Source: Carboxylicivirga sediminis (GTDB lineage Bacteria > Bacteroidota > Bacteroidia > Bacteroidales > Marinilabiliaceae). From it: DNA of 64,000 bases. The stretch spans positions 85,240 through 149,239 of the forward strand of contig NZ_JAGTAR010000011.1 of assembly GCF_018156225.1 (NCBI RefSeq), in the 5' to 3' direction. Position numbers and translations under genes: made by a program. Every line of letters starts with the position of its first letter. The stretch's first letter is position 1. The notes below the pieces were generated by a model. The model worked only from the letters and a program-made list of their open reading frames with translations, was not told the origin of the DNA and did not search any database. Below are positions 1 through 7,985 of the stretch, one piece after another.

Positions 1-1220
1 AGTTGGAGGGTGTTATATTGCACACGCCGGGCAAGGAAGTGGAAAACATGACACCGTCAAATGCAGAACGAGCTTTGTATAGTGATATTCTCAACTTGTC
101 GGTTGCCGTAGAAGAATATCAGCAGTTTTCAGGTGTTTTAGAAAAGGTGACGCAAACCTATCAGGTGAAAGACCTTCTGGCTGAGATATTGGAACAGCCC
201 AAAATTAAGCTCAGTTTGATTGAAAAAATCTGCACATACGAGCAGGTACTAAATATTAAAGAAGATTTATTAGAGTTGCCGGCAACAGAACTGGCGCGTC
301 AATTAATTGAGGGGGTTAATCTTAAGACAGATTCATTAACTACCTTCTTATCCGATGACAGATACTCACTTCGTCCTCTGCACAATTTCTTTTTTACACG
401 TGATGCCAGTGTAACTATGTATGATAAGGTGCTGATTTCGAAAATGGCGAATAAGGTACGTGAACGTGAAGCCATTGTGATGGAAGCTATTTTTAATCAT
501 TCATCACGCTTTAAAACACAAACGGTTAATCCGCTGAACTTCTATAATGTTGGAAACGAAACAATGATAGAAGGTGGTGATGTTCAGATTGCCCGTGAGG
601 ATGTATTGGTCATTGGTAATAGCGCCCGCACGTCGTCGCAAGGTATCGATTTTATCGTAAATCAATTAAAGCAGAAGAAAGAGCGTCATTATGTGGTGGT
701 ACAGCAATTGCCTGATACACCTGAGTCTTTTATTCATCTGGATATGGTGTTTACGTTTCTTGATAAAGATGCCTGTATGGTATACGAGCCACTTATCCTG
801 AAGGATAGCCGTTACAGTACCATCCTGATTACCATCGATAATGGCGAAGTAGCCTCCATTGAAAAGAAAGCTAATCTTATTAGCTGCCTGAAAGACTTGG
901 GTATGGATTTGAAGCCAATATGCTGTGGTGGCTCAAGTGATATCTGGACGCAGGAGCGTGAGCAATGGCATAGTGGAGCCAACTTCTTTGCAATGGGACC
1001 GGGTAAGGTGCTGGGGTATGCACGCAATGTTTATACCATGGAGGAGATGAACAAGAACGGATTTGAAATTATTAAGGCCAACGATGTGATTAGTGGACAG
1101 GTTGATTTGGCTGAGTATGAAAAATATGTTGTAACCATTGGCGGTTCTGAACTGTCAAGAGGTGGAGGAGGAGCACGATGCATGAGTATGCCAGTTCGCC
1201 GGAAGCCTGTGAAGTGGTAG
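1..1220 (+). CDS. arcA: Arginine deiminase, 5' end cut by window edge
   Basis: Hydrolyses L-arginine to citrulline and ammonia, the first step of the arginine deiminase route, in the cytoplasm. The frame is open from base 3, and the first visible residues (EGVILHTPGKEVENMTP) match the family a few residues after its usual start, so the true start lies just left of the window. Visible guanidino-group-modifying active-site pieces are EGGDV, the HLD pair in FIHLDMVF, and the nucleophile Cys about 12 residues from the C-terminus in GGGARCMSMP. About 405 residues are present, near the usual 400-420. A shared hairpin terminator separates it from convergent sucC. Its role in arginine use or acid resistance cannot be read from this window because no arcB or arcC is present. 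Confidence 0.93.
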   Translation, partial: LEGVILHTPGKEVENMTPSNAERALYSDILNLSVAVEEYQQFSGVLEKVTQTYQVKDLLAEILEQPKIKLSLIEKICTYEQVLNIKEDLLELPATELARQLIEGVNLKTDSLTTFLSDDRYSLRPLHNFFFTRDASVTMYDKVLISKMANKVREREAIVMEAIFNHSSRFKTQTVNPLNFYNVGNETMIEGGDVQIAREDVLVIGNSARTSSQGIDFIVNQLKQKKERHYVVVQQLPDTPESFIHLDMVFTFLDKDACMVYEPLILKDSRYSTILITIDNGEVASIEKKANLISCLKDLGMDLKPICCGGSSDIWTQEREQWHSGANFFAMGPGKVLGYARNVYTMEEMNKNGFEIIKANDVISGQVDLAEYEKYVVTIGGSELSRGGGGARCMSMPVRRKPVKW

Positions 1221-1238
1221 GATAGCATTAATTATAAA

Positions 1239-1272
1239 AAAAGAGGGGCCAAATTAACAGGTCCCTCTTTTA
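1239..1272. terminator. Bidirectional hairpin terminator between arcA and sucC
   Basis: An inverted repeat pairs AAAAGAGGGGCC (1239-1250) with GGTCCCTCTTTT (about 1260-1271). The A-tract on one side and T-tract on the other let it end transcription of both convergent genes. Confidence 0.8.
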
Positions 1273-1297
1273 GTATATAACAATGGCTTCAATTAAT

Positions 1298-2488
1298 TTA
1301 GTTTACAATTTGCTGAACCAGGTCGGATGCTTCTTTTAGCGTTATGGCAGAATAGACTTTTAACCCCGATTCATCAATGATTTTTTTACCACCTTCAGCA
1401 TTGGTGCCCTGCAAACGAACGATAATCGGCACATCAATCTCTCCAATATTTTTATAAGCTTCAACTACTCCATTCGCTACTCTGTCGCAGCGCACAATAC
1501 CACCAAATATATTTATAAGAATAGCTTTTACATTAGGATCGTTTAAGATGATTTTTAGTCCGGCCTCAACTGTTGTGGCATTGGCACCTCCGCCTACATC
1601 CAGGAAGTTGGCAGGTTCGCCACCGGATAGTTTAATAATGTCCATGGTAGCCATTGCCAAACCGGCACCATTCACCATACAACCTACATTACCATCTAAC
1701 TTAACAAAGTTAAGGTCGCTTTTGCTGGCTTCTGTTTCTGCAGGGTCTTCTTCAGACAGATCGCGCATGGCAGCATAGGCCGGGTGGCGAAACAATGCAT
1801 TGTCATCGAGGTTCACCTTGGCGTCTACAGCCAATATTTTATTATCCGATGTTCTAAGAACAGGATTTATCTCAAACATGGAAGAGTCTGTTTCAACATA
1901 AGCCTTATACAGAGCGGTAACAAATTTGGTCATCTCTTTAAAGGCCTGACCAGATAATCCGAGGTTAAAGGCAATTTTACGTGCTTGAAAACCCAATAAA
2001 CCCAGGCCAGGATCAACTTCTTCCTTGTAAATAAGGTGAGGTGTTTTTTCAGCCACGTCCTCAATATCCATTCCTCCTTCGGTTGAGTACATGATGATGT
2101 TCTTACCTGTTTGCCTGTTAAGCAATACACTCATATAGAATTCATCCGTTTCGGTCTCGCCCGGATAGTAAACATCTTGAGCAATTAGTACTTTGTTTAC
2201 TTTTTTACCAGCTGGCCCTGTCTGGTGAGTTATCAGGTTCATACCAATGATATTATTGGCCAATTCTTTCACTTCATCCAAAGATTTAGCCAACTTAACA
2301 CCACCACCTTTGCCTCTTCCACCTGCATGAATCTGGGCTTTAACAACCCACCATCCTGTGCCGGTTTCAACTTGCAATTGCTTGGCTGCTTCAACGGCTT
2401 TTCCTGGTGTGTCTGCAACAATTCCTTCCTGAATGGCTACGCCAAAAGACTTAAGTATTTGCTTTCCTTGGTATTCGTGTATGTTCAT
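1298..2488 (-). CDS. sucC: Succinyl-CoA synthetase (ADP-forming) beta subunit
   Basis: The nucleotide-binding subunit of succinyl-CoA ligase, which interconverts succinyl-CoA and succinate with ATP or GTP in the TCA cycle; in fermenting Bacteroidota it also serves succinate and propionate metabolism. The start MNIHEYQGKQILKSFGV is the standard N-terminus of this ATP-grasp protein. HAGGRGKGGGVK (nucleotide-binding part) and the C-terminal ligase/CoA part with FGGIVRCDRVANGVV and the NAEGGK loop are visible. The 396 residues match the usual 385-400. The alpha subunit gene sucD is not adjacent: the upstream neighbour is a divergent RNA methyltransferase, so sucD must lie elsewhere. Confidence 0.96.
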   Translation of the reverse strand: MNIHEYQGKQILKSFGVAIQEGIVADTPGKAVEAAKQLQVETGTGWWVVKAQIHAGGRGKGGGVKLAKSLDEVKELANNIIGMNLITHQTGPAGKKVNKVLIAQDVYYPGETETDEFYMSVLLNRQTGKNIIMYSTEGGMDIEDVAEKTPHLIYKEEVDPGLGLLGFQARKIAFNLGLSGQAFKEMTKFVTALYKAYVETDSSMFEINPVLRTSDNKILAVDAKVNLDDNALFRHPAYAAMRDLSEEDPAETEASKSDLNFVKLDGNVGCMVNGAGLAMATMDIIKLSGGEPANFLDVGGGANATTVEAGLKIILNDPNVKAILINIFGGIVRCDRVANGVVEAYKNIGEIDVPIIVRLQGTNAEGGKKIIDESGLKVYSAITLKEASDLVQQIVN

Positions 2489-2559
2489 AATCAGAGGGAT
2501 TTAGTATCCAATAAAGGGTTTCATTATTATACAATTACCTATAAAAACAGGAATAGTGC

Positions 2560-2567
2560 TATTTTTG
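2560..2567 (+). promoter_or_regulatory. Candidate -7 box of the trmH-family gene
   Basis: TATTTTTG matches the Bacteroidota -7 consensus TAnnTTTG, 18 bp before the chosen ATG. I see no clear TTG at -33. Confidence 0.45.
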
Positions 2568-2585
2568 TTGTCAAAATATGCGAGA

Positions 2586-3113
2586 ATGAGAAAATTAAGG
2601 ACAAGTGAGCTGAATCGTTTATCCATTGAAGAGTTTAAGAGTAGCTCAAAAATGCCCGTAATAGTTGTATTGGACAATATTCGGAGTTTGAATAATGTTG
2701 GTTCGGTCTTTCGTACATCTGATGCGCTAAAAGTAGAGCGAATTGTGTTGTGCGGTATTACGGCCACACCTCCTCACAAAGAAATACATAAAACGGCCCT
2801 TGGCGCTGAAGATGCTGTAGACTGGCAATATTTTGAGAACACAGAGGATGCTATTGTGCAATTGAAGTCTGAAGGATGGGTTATTTGCAGTTTGGAACAG
2901 GTTGAGAATAGTACTTCAATTATTGATTTTGCGCCCGAAAAAGATGCCAAATATGCCATTGTGCTTGGCAATGAGGTAAAGGGCGTTCAACAGAAAATTG
3001 TTAACATGAGTGATGCCTGTATTGAAATTCCTCAGTATGGGACAAAGCACTCGTTTAACGTATCGGTAAGTGCAGGCATTGTGCTTTGGGAACTCTTTCG
3101 TAAGTTGAATTAA
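2586..3113 (+). CDS. TrmH/SpoU-family RNA 2'-O-methyltransferase
   Basis: A SPOUT-class S-adenosylmethionine-dependent methyltransferase likely to modify ribose 2'-OH in tRNA or rRNA. All three SpoU motifs are present: NIRSLNNVGSVFRTSDA near the N-terminus (motif 1), VLGNEVKGV (motif 2) and the C-terminal knot with SFNVSVSAGIVLWEL (motif 3). The reading frame could extend upstream to 2556, but the extra residues are unlike the family and that start would overlap the promoter box, so the ATG at 2586 (MRKLRTSELNR) is preferred, giving 175 residues. It lacks the N-terminal substrate-binding domain of RlmB, so it is the compact TrmH type. Which RNA it modifies cannot be told. Confidence 0.9.
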   Translation: MRKLRTSELNRLSIEEFKSSSKMPVIVVLDNIRSLNNVGSVFRTSDALKVERIVLCGITATPPHKEIHKTALGAEDAVDWQYFENTEDAIVQLKSEGWVICSLEQVENSTSIIDFAPEKDAKYAIVLGNEVKGVQQKIVNMSDACIEIPQYGTKHSFNVSVSAGIVLWELFRKLN

Positions 3114-3142
3114 TCACTATTAGTTCGGTTTAAGTCACAAAA

Positions 3143-3170
3143 AAAAGGGGTAACTATTGTTACCCCTTTT
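3143..3170. terminator. Bidirectional hairpin terminator
   Basis: A perfect 12-bp stem, AAAAGGGGTAAC with GTTACCCCTTTT and loop TATT, flanked by A- and T-runs, lies between two convergent genes. Confidence 0.88.
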
Positions 3171-3190
3171 CTATATCGTATAGTCTTTAA

Positions 3191-4912
3191 TTACTGAACG
3201 ATTGATTTGAAAGTTGCATCTTCGAAGAATTTAGCAAATTCCATATCAGTTGTAGCTGCAGCTTTGAATTTAGCGTCTAATTCACAAGCCTTACGTAAGC
3301 TGTCAAACATCATGTCGTTATCAGCAGTTCTTGCACCAACAATAGCTTTCAGGTAGTATTTGAAACCTACTTCCATTGTGTTAGCGTTGATTGTTGATAA
3401 AGCAGCATCGTATTTAGTAGCTAGAATTTTAGCTAATGCAGCGTTGCAGCTTGTGCTGTTTCCGAAGTAACGGATTGCAGCATCATAGTCGCCTTTGTGG
3501 ATAGCAACGATACCTAAGTTGTTGTCAAGCTCAGCACCTGCACCAGCAGCAGCTCCGAAATACTCTTCAGCTTTAGCGATATCGCCTTCGCGAAGTGCAA
3601 TAACACCAAGGTTGTTGTTAACCTCAGCAACACCACCTTTAAGGCTGTTAGCTTTTTCAAAAGCAGCTTTAGCACCAGCTAAGTCACCTTTTGCATATTT
3701 AGCACAACCAACGTTGTTTTCAGCTCTCCAACACTTAGGGTGTTGAGAAGCAGCTGCTTGGTAAATCTTCAATTGCTCATCAACGTTGTCTGTTAAAGTA
3801 GCAGCATAAAGAAGTTCTTCTAAGTTAAGCTCGCTTGGGTTGTTGGCAGCCAGCTCAGAAATTTCTTCGTCGCTTTTACCAATAACTTCAGCGTTTACAG
3901 CCATTTTAGAACGACGTAATTGTGGAAGAATTTCGTCAGCGATTACATCAAAAGTCTCTGACATGTTCTTGATTTCACGCTCACGTACTTCAGGATCGCT
4001 GTACATAGAAAGAACGCGCAAGATAAGCTCTTTGTCCTGAATATTAGATTTTTCCATTAACTCTTTGAAACCTTCCCAGTCTTCAGGAGTGTTTTTCAAA
4101 GTATATAATGCTTCGTCAGTACCACCTTCAACTTTAGCTTTCTTCATCTCACGTACTAAGTAATCTTTAGCTACTTTTTCGCGACGAGTTGCTAACTTGC
4201 TGTTTAAATCAGTTGGTCCGTCTGGTGAAGCATAAGCAGAAATATCAATGCCTTTGAAGTTGATGTTTTCAGCAGCTTCAATTTCTTTCATGTATTCTTT
4301 GATAGCAGCAATGTCTTCTTTCTTTAATTCAGAACCACGAATGTTTGATTGCTGGATTAAGAAGAAAATGTCAGCAGCTTTTGATTGAGCAATGATTCTT
4401 TGGAAAGCATCATCACCAATAGTTGATTGAGCTCCCTGGTCAGCTACTAATTCAGAAGTTGAGATAACACCTTCGGCGATTTTATAATCTTCAAAATCTT
4501 TAGTAGTAGAACCTTTAGTTGCTTTAATGCGAACAACTAAGTCAGAAACTCTCATGTTTTCGTTGTATGGTACTGAGTTGCTGTAAGTGTAAGTACCACC
4601 TGTGCTTGAAATTACTTTATCATTTCCTTCTACATTCTCACCTTGTACGCGGTATGATGGGAAAGCTGTCTCGCCTCCTTCGTATACTAATACAGGAGTA
4701 GCTTCGATGCTAACGTTTTTGTCGAAGTATTTTTCAGGGAACTGAACAGTCACATCAAGATTAACTTGACCAGCGTGAGCTTCCAATACTGGAGGATTGA
4801 CTGAATAACTAACGTCTTTAGCACCTTTGTTCATCTTGTCTAAACCAGAACAGCTCGCTAACAAAGCTGCCACTGCTAGAGATGCAATTAGAGAAATTCT
4901 AATTCTTTTCAT
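3191..4912 (-). CDS. TPR-repeat outer-membrane lipoprotein with OmpA-like segment
   Basis: The signal peptide ends in a lipobox (LLASC), so the mature protein should be lipid-anchored. Residues about 30-130 look like a beta-rich domain. The region about 215-250 (DISAYASPDGP then LATRREKVAKDYL) resembles the peptidoglycan-binding core of OmpA domains, with a long helical insertion after it. The C-terminal part has several TPR units, recognised by repeated NNLGVIALREGD and DNNLGIVAIHKGD motifs. Bacteroidota commonly encode this architecture as one conserved lipoprotein of unknown role; a cell-envelope scaffold is an inference. It is monocistronic, ending at a strong terminator, with a promoter box just upstream. 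Confidence 0.75.
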   Translation of the reverse strand: MKRIRISLIASLAVAALLASCSGLDKMNKGAKDVSYSVNPPVLEAHAGQVNLDVTVQFPEKYFDKNVSIEATPVLVYEGGETAFPSYRVQGENVEGNDKVISSTGGTYTYSNSVPYNENMRVSDLVVRIKATKGSTTKDFEDYKIAEGVISTSELVADQGAQSTIGDDAFQRIIAQSKAADIFFLIQQSNIRGSELKKEDIAAIKEYMKEIEAAENINFKGIDISAYASPDGPTDLNSKLATRREKVAKDYLVREMKKAKVEGGTDEALYTLKNTPEDWEGFKELMEKSNIQDKELILRVLSMYSDPEVREREIKNMSETFDVIADEILPQLRRSKMAVNAEVIGKSDEEISELAANNPSELNLEELLYAATLTDNVDEQLKIYQAAASQHPKCWRAENNVGCAKYAKGDLAGAKAAFEKANSLKGGVAEVNNNLGVIALREGDIAKAEEYFGAAAGAGAELDNNLGIVAIHKGDYDAAIRYFGNSTSCNAALAKILATKYDAALSTINANTMEVGFKYYLKAIVGARTADNDMMFDSLRKACELDAKFKAAATTDMEFAKFFEDATFKSIVQ

Positions 4913-4961
4913 AATGTTTACCCAATTATTTGTTTTTGACTTTAATCTACAGTGTTTCCTG

Positions 4962-4969
4962 CAAAATTA
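4962..4969 (-). promoter_or_regulatory. Candidate -7 box of the TPR lipoprotein gene
   Basis: On the minus strand this reads TAATTTTG, fitting TAnnTTTG, about 50 bp before the start codon in a very A+T-rich region. No good -33 TTG is seen. Confidence 0.45.
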
Positions 4970-5224
4970 TAAATGTTTTTAAAAAATTAAATAGTGATAT
5001 ACCATTAAATGACATAATCATTCTTTAAAGATAAAGAAATAACCGAAAATAAACAGTTTAATCACTAAAAACATGTCATTAATCTTGAATAAATGCCTTT
5101 TTTGTCAAATATTGTTAAATGTTTTTTGAGGGAATATTCTATCAAAATAGCGTAAATATAATATGCTTTTTATTTTGATATTCCAGTTGAAATATTGTGT
5201 TGTGCTTTTTGTAAATCTTTTTAA
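4970..5224. other. A+T-rich intergenic stretch without gene
   Basis: The gap between the TPR lipoprotein start and the prolyl oligopeptidase end is strongly A+T-rich. It holds the lipoprotein promoter at one end and the oligopeptidase terminator at the other. I see no coding frame or repeat in it. Confidence 0.6.
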
Positions 5225-5254
5225 AAGAAACAATTGGAGGCTATTGTAGCCTCC
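5225..5254 (-). terminator. Terminator of the prolyl oligopeptidase unit
   Basis: GGAGGCTA and TAGCCTCC (5236-5254) form a perfect 8-bp stem with loop TTG. On the minus strand it is followed by a T-rich stretch, directly after the oligopeptidase stop codon. Confidence 0.8.
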
Positions 5255-5264
5255 TCTTTATTTA

Positions 5265-7385
5265 CTATAAGTTCGGGGTTAATCCCATTTGGTCGAATGT
5301 GAATGTATATAAATCCGTCCATTCCTCTATAACTTTTGATGTAGGTGTGCCAGCGCCATGGCCTGCATCTGTTTCAATGCGTATCATCATTGGACGTTTG
5401 CCTCTATAGGCATTCTGTAACGTGGCAATGTATTTAAACGAATGGGCAGGTACCACACGATCATCGTGATCAGCTGTTGTTACCATCACCGCCGGATAGT
5501 TTAGTTTGGGGTTAATGGCATGTACAGGAGAATACTTCCGTAAGTATTCAAACATTTCTTTACTGTCCTCGCTTGTACCGTAATCGGTAGCCCAATATCG
5601 ACCAATAGTAAAGTGCTGGTATCTGAGCATATCCATAACGCCCACTTGCGGGAAGGCAACTCTGAATAAGTCAGGTGTTTGGTTAATAACAGCACCTATT
5701 AATAGTCCACCATTTGAACCTCCTTGAATGGCCAGATACTTTGGTTTGGTATAGCCATTATCTACTAAATAATTGGCAGCTGCTATAAAGTCATCAAATA
5801 CATTTTGCTTCTGCATTTTTGTGCCGGCTTTATGCCATGCTTCACCATATTCACCACCACCACGGAGGTTAGCTACTGCATAAATACCGCCATTCTCAAG
5901 CCATAATAAGCGTCGTACATCAAAACGTGGGTTTAAACTAACGTTAAAGCCGCCGTAACCATATAGCCAGGTTGGATTATTACCATCCAGTTTGAGTCCT
6001 TTTTTGTGTACAATAAACATTGGTACTTCCGTACCGTCTTTACTGAGGTATTTAATTTGCTTGGTCTCATACTGGTCAATGTCAAAATCTATCTCGGTCT
6101 GGCTATAAAGTTCCGATTCATTAGTTTTAGTATTGTATTTATAAACTACAGCAGGGTAGGTATATGATGAGAAGGTGTAGAATGTTTCCGGATCATCTGC
6201 CTTACCTCTGAAACCACTAACTGTGCCAACGGATGGTAATTCAACATCATATAAGTAATCTCCGTCAGGGTTGAAAACCTTGATTTGTGAATGGGCATCC
6301 TGTTGATAGTTGGCAAATACCTTACCACCTGTTAATGAAATGCCTTCCAGTACATTGTGCTTGTCTTCAGGTATTAATGTTGTCCAGTTAGAGCGTTCAG
6401 GATTTTCTGTATCCATTGAGATAACCTGGTATTTTGGTGCATCGTCATTGGTGTAAACCCACAACTTACCGTTGACATGTTCAATCACCGAATAATCTTT
6501 CTCGAAAGAGGTAATCACTTTAATGACCGGCGAGTCTGTTTCTAAATTTTTAAAATATAACGCATTACCTGAAGTTGATTCCGTAACGCTAATGATGAGA
6601 AATTTTTCATCATCTGTTACAGAAGCGCTGAAGCTCCAATCAGAATTTTCGGCATCTTCATATATCAATTGATCGGCTTCCTGAGCAGTGCCTACTTTGT
6701 GATAGTATATCTGACTGTTCTTGTTTTCACCTTTTAGTTCATCGCCCTCAGCAGGGGTAGGGTAGCGGTTGTAGAAAAAACCATCTTTATACCAGGCAAT
6801 ACCCGAAAACTTAATCCATTTCAGGTGGTCTGACAAAGTTTCGCCAGTTTCGATGTTTTTAATGTAAAACTCGCGCCAGTCAGAACCGCCTCTTGAAACA
6901 CCATATCCCAGGTATTTACCATCTTTAGACACCGAAAAGTTAGTGAGTGAAACAGTACCGTCATCGGACAAAGTATTTGGGTTTAAAAACAGAACAGGCT
7001 CACTATCCAGGGATTCCTGCATGTAATAAACACTTTGATTTTGTAAGCCATCATTTTTAGAGAAAAAATATTTGCCCCCGGCTTTAAAAGGAGCTGAGGT
7101 TCTTGGGTAGTTCCATATTTCGGTTAGTCGTTCTTTAATCTTTTGTCGATAAGGGATAGATTCCAGATATGAGAAGGTCACTTCATTTTGCTTTTTGACC
7201 CATTCAGCTGTTTCTGCTGAGCGGTCATCTTCTAACCAGCGATATGGATCGGCTACTTTTGTGCCGAAGTATTCATCAACTACATCCCCTTTCTTAGTTT
7301 CGGGGTATTCATACGGACTTTTGTTGCAATCGCATGCGTTTAATACTAACATAGTTGTCAGAGTGAGAAGAAAAAGGTGTTTCAT
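5265..7385 (-). CDS. Prolyl oligopeptidase, S9A family, lipoprotein
   Basis: A serine peptidase that cleaves short peptides after proline. The 706 residues match the family (about 700). An N-terminal lipobox (LVLNAC) suggests attachment in the periplasm or outer membrane instead of the classic cytosolic location. The N-terminal segment DPYRWLEDDRS is diagnostic; a seven-bladed propeller occupies about residues 80-420, then the alpha/beta-hydrolase domain. The catalytic triad is Ser557 in GGSNGGLL, an Asp in ADHDDRVVP near 641, and His676 in DAGHGAG. It is followed after 11 bp on the same strand by... no further coding; instead the small membrane-protein gene lies 11 bp upstream, so the two form one unit with the membrane protein first. 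Confidence 0.94.
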   Translation of the reverse strand: MKHLFLLTLTTMLVLNACDCNKSPYEYPETKKGDVVDEYFGTKVADPYRWLEDDRSAETAEWVKKQNEVTFSYLESIPYRQKIKERLTEIWNYPRTSAPFKAGGKYFFSKNDGLQNQSVYYMQESLDSEPVLFLNPNTLSDDGTVSLTNFSVSKDGKYLGYGVSRGGSDWREFYIKNIETGETLSDHLKWIKFSGIAWYKDGFFYNRYPTPAEGDELKGENKNSQIYYHKVGTAQEADQLIYEDAENSDWSFSASVTDDEKFLIISVTESTSGNALYFKNLETDSPVIKVITSFEKDYSVIEHVNGKLWVYTNDDAPKYQVISMDTENPERSNWTTLIPEDKHNVLEGISLTGGKVFANYQQDAHSQIKVFNPDGDYLYDVELPSVGTVSGFRGKADDPETFYTFSSYTYPAVVYKYNTKTNESELYSQTEIDFDIDQYETKQIKYLSKDGTEVPMFIVHKKGLKLDGNNPTWLYGYGGFNVSLNPRFDVRRLLWLENGGIYAVANLRGGGEYGEAWHKAGTKMQKQNVFDDFIAAANYLVDNGYTKPKYLAIQGGSNGGLLIGAVINQTPDLFRVAFPQVGVMDMLRYQHFTIGRYWATDYGTSEDSKEMFEYLRKYSPVHAINPKLNYPAVMVTTADHDDRVVPAHSFKYIATLQNAYRGKRPMMIRIETDAGHGAGTPTSKVIEEWTDLYTFTFDQMGLTPNL

Positions 7386-7396
7386 GATGGGGAGAA

Positions 7397-7876
7397 TTAA
7401 TAGAGTTTATTGTCTTGTTTGAGTTTATTTTCGGTGATTTTGCCTGTCATATAACCGGTGAGCATACCAAGTGCCCAGCCAATACTTACATTTGCCAGGG
7501 TATTGGCATTTTCCAATAATAAGCTAACCCCAAAGGCAATTATAGCACCTAGAGCCATTCCTATGGCAGTGTAGGCAGATGTGATTCGTCCGCTAACCTG
7601 CAGTTTATGCTCTATCTTCAGGTGTTTTTGCGATTCATCAACCCATTGTTCAAATTGCTTTCTGGATGATATATCGTCTTTAAAAAGAGGGGCGATGTTG
7701 TTGATAAAAGCTTCGCCCTCGATATTGAATTTACGGCAATGAGGGCATTTATCCATGTGTGTATCCAGAACATTGATTAACCTTGGCAGAACGGCCAAAC
7801 TTAACGAACGAATCTGAACTTTGGGTATATCCTTAAGTTGAGCATTAAGTATATCAAATGCTTCTTGTTGCTTCAT
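7397..7876 (-). CDS. Small membrane protein with anti-sigma-like zinc motif
   Basis: Function unknown. The 159 residues have a soluble N-terminal part and two predicted membrane helices near 100-122 and 128-145 (TAIGMALGAIIAFGVSLLL, then NVSIGWALGMLTGYMTG). His40-x3-Cys44-x2-Cys47 (HMDKCPHC) has the spacing of zinc-binding anti-sigma (ZAS) domains, but the rest of the N-terminus does not clearly match one and no sigma gene is adjacent. It sits 11 bp upstream of the prolyl oligopeptidase on the same strand, so the two are probably cotranscribed. A zinc-binding membrane regulator is possible but unproven. Confidence 0.6.
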   Translation of the reverse strand: MKQQEAFDILNAQLKDIPKVQIRSLSLAVLPRLINVLDTHMDKCPHCRKFNIEGEAFINNIAPLFKDDISSRKQFEQWVDESQKHLKIEHKLQVSGRITSAYTAIGMALGAIIAFGVSLLLENANTLANVSIGWALGMLTGYMTGKITENKLKQDNKLY

Positions 7877-7933
7877 GAAATAGTGTTTAGGTGTTTTCGG
7901 AAGTGTAAAATAGAAAAAAGAAGTGAGTGCATC

Positions 7934-7960
7934 AAAAAAAAGCCGTCTTAAGAGACGGCT
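7934..7960 (-). terminator. Terminator of pnp
   Basis: AGCCGTCT (7941-7948) and AGACGGCT (7953-7960) pair around TAAG. On the minus strand a T-run (7934-7940) follows, just after the pnp stop codon. Confidence 0.88.
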
Positions 7961-7985
7961 TCTAGAATTGTATAGAACTAACTAA

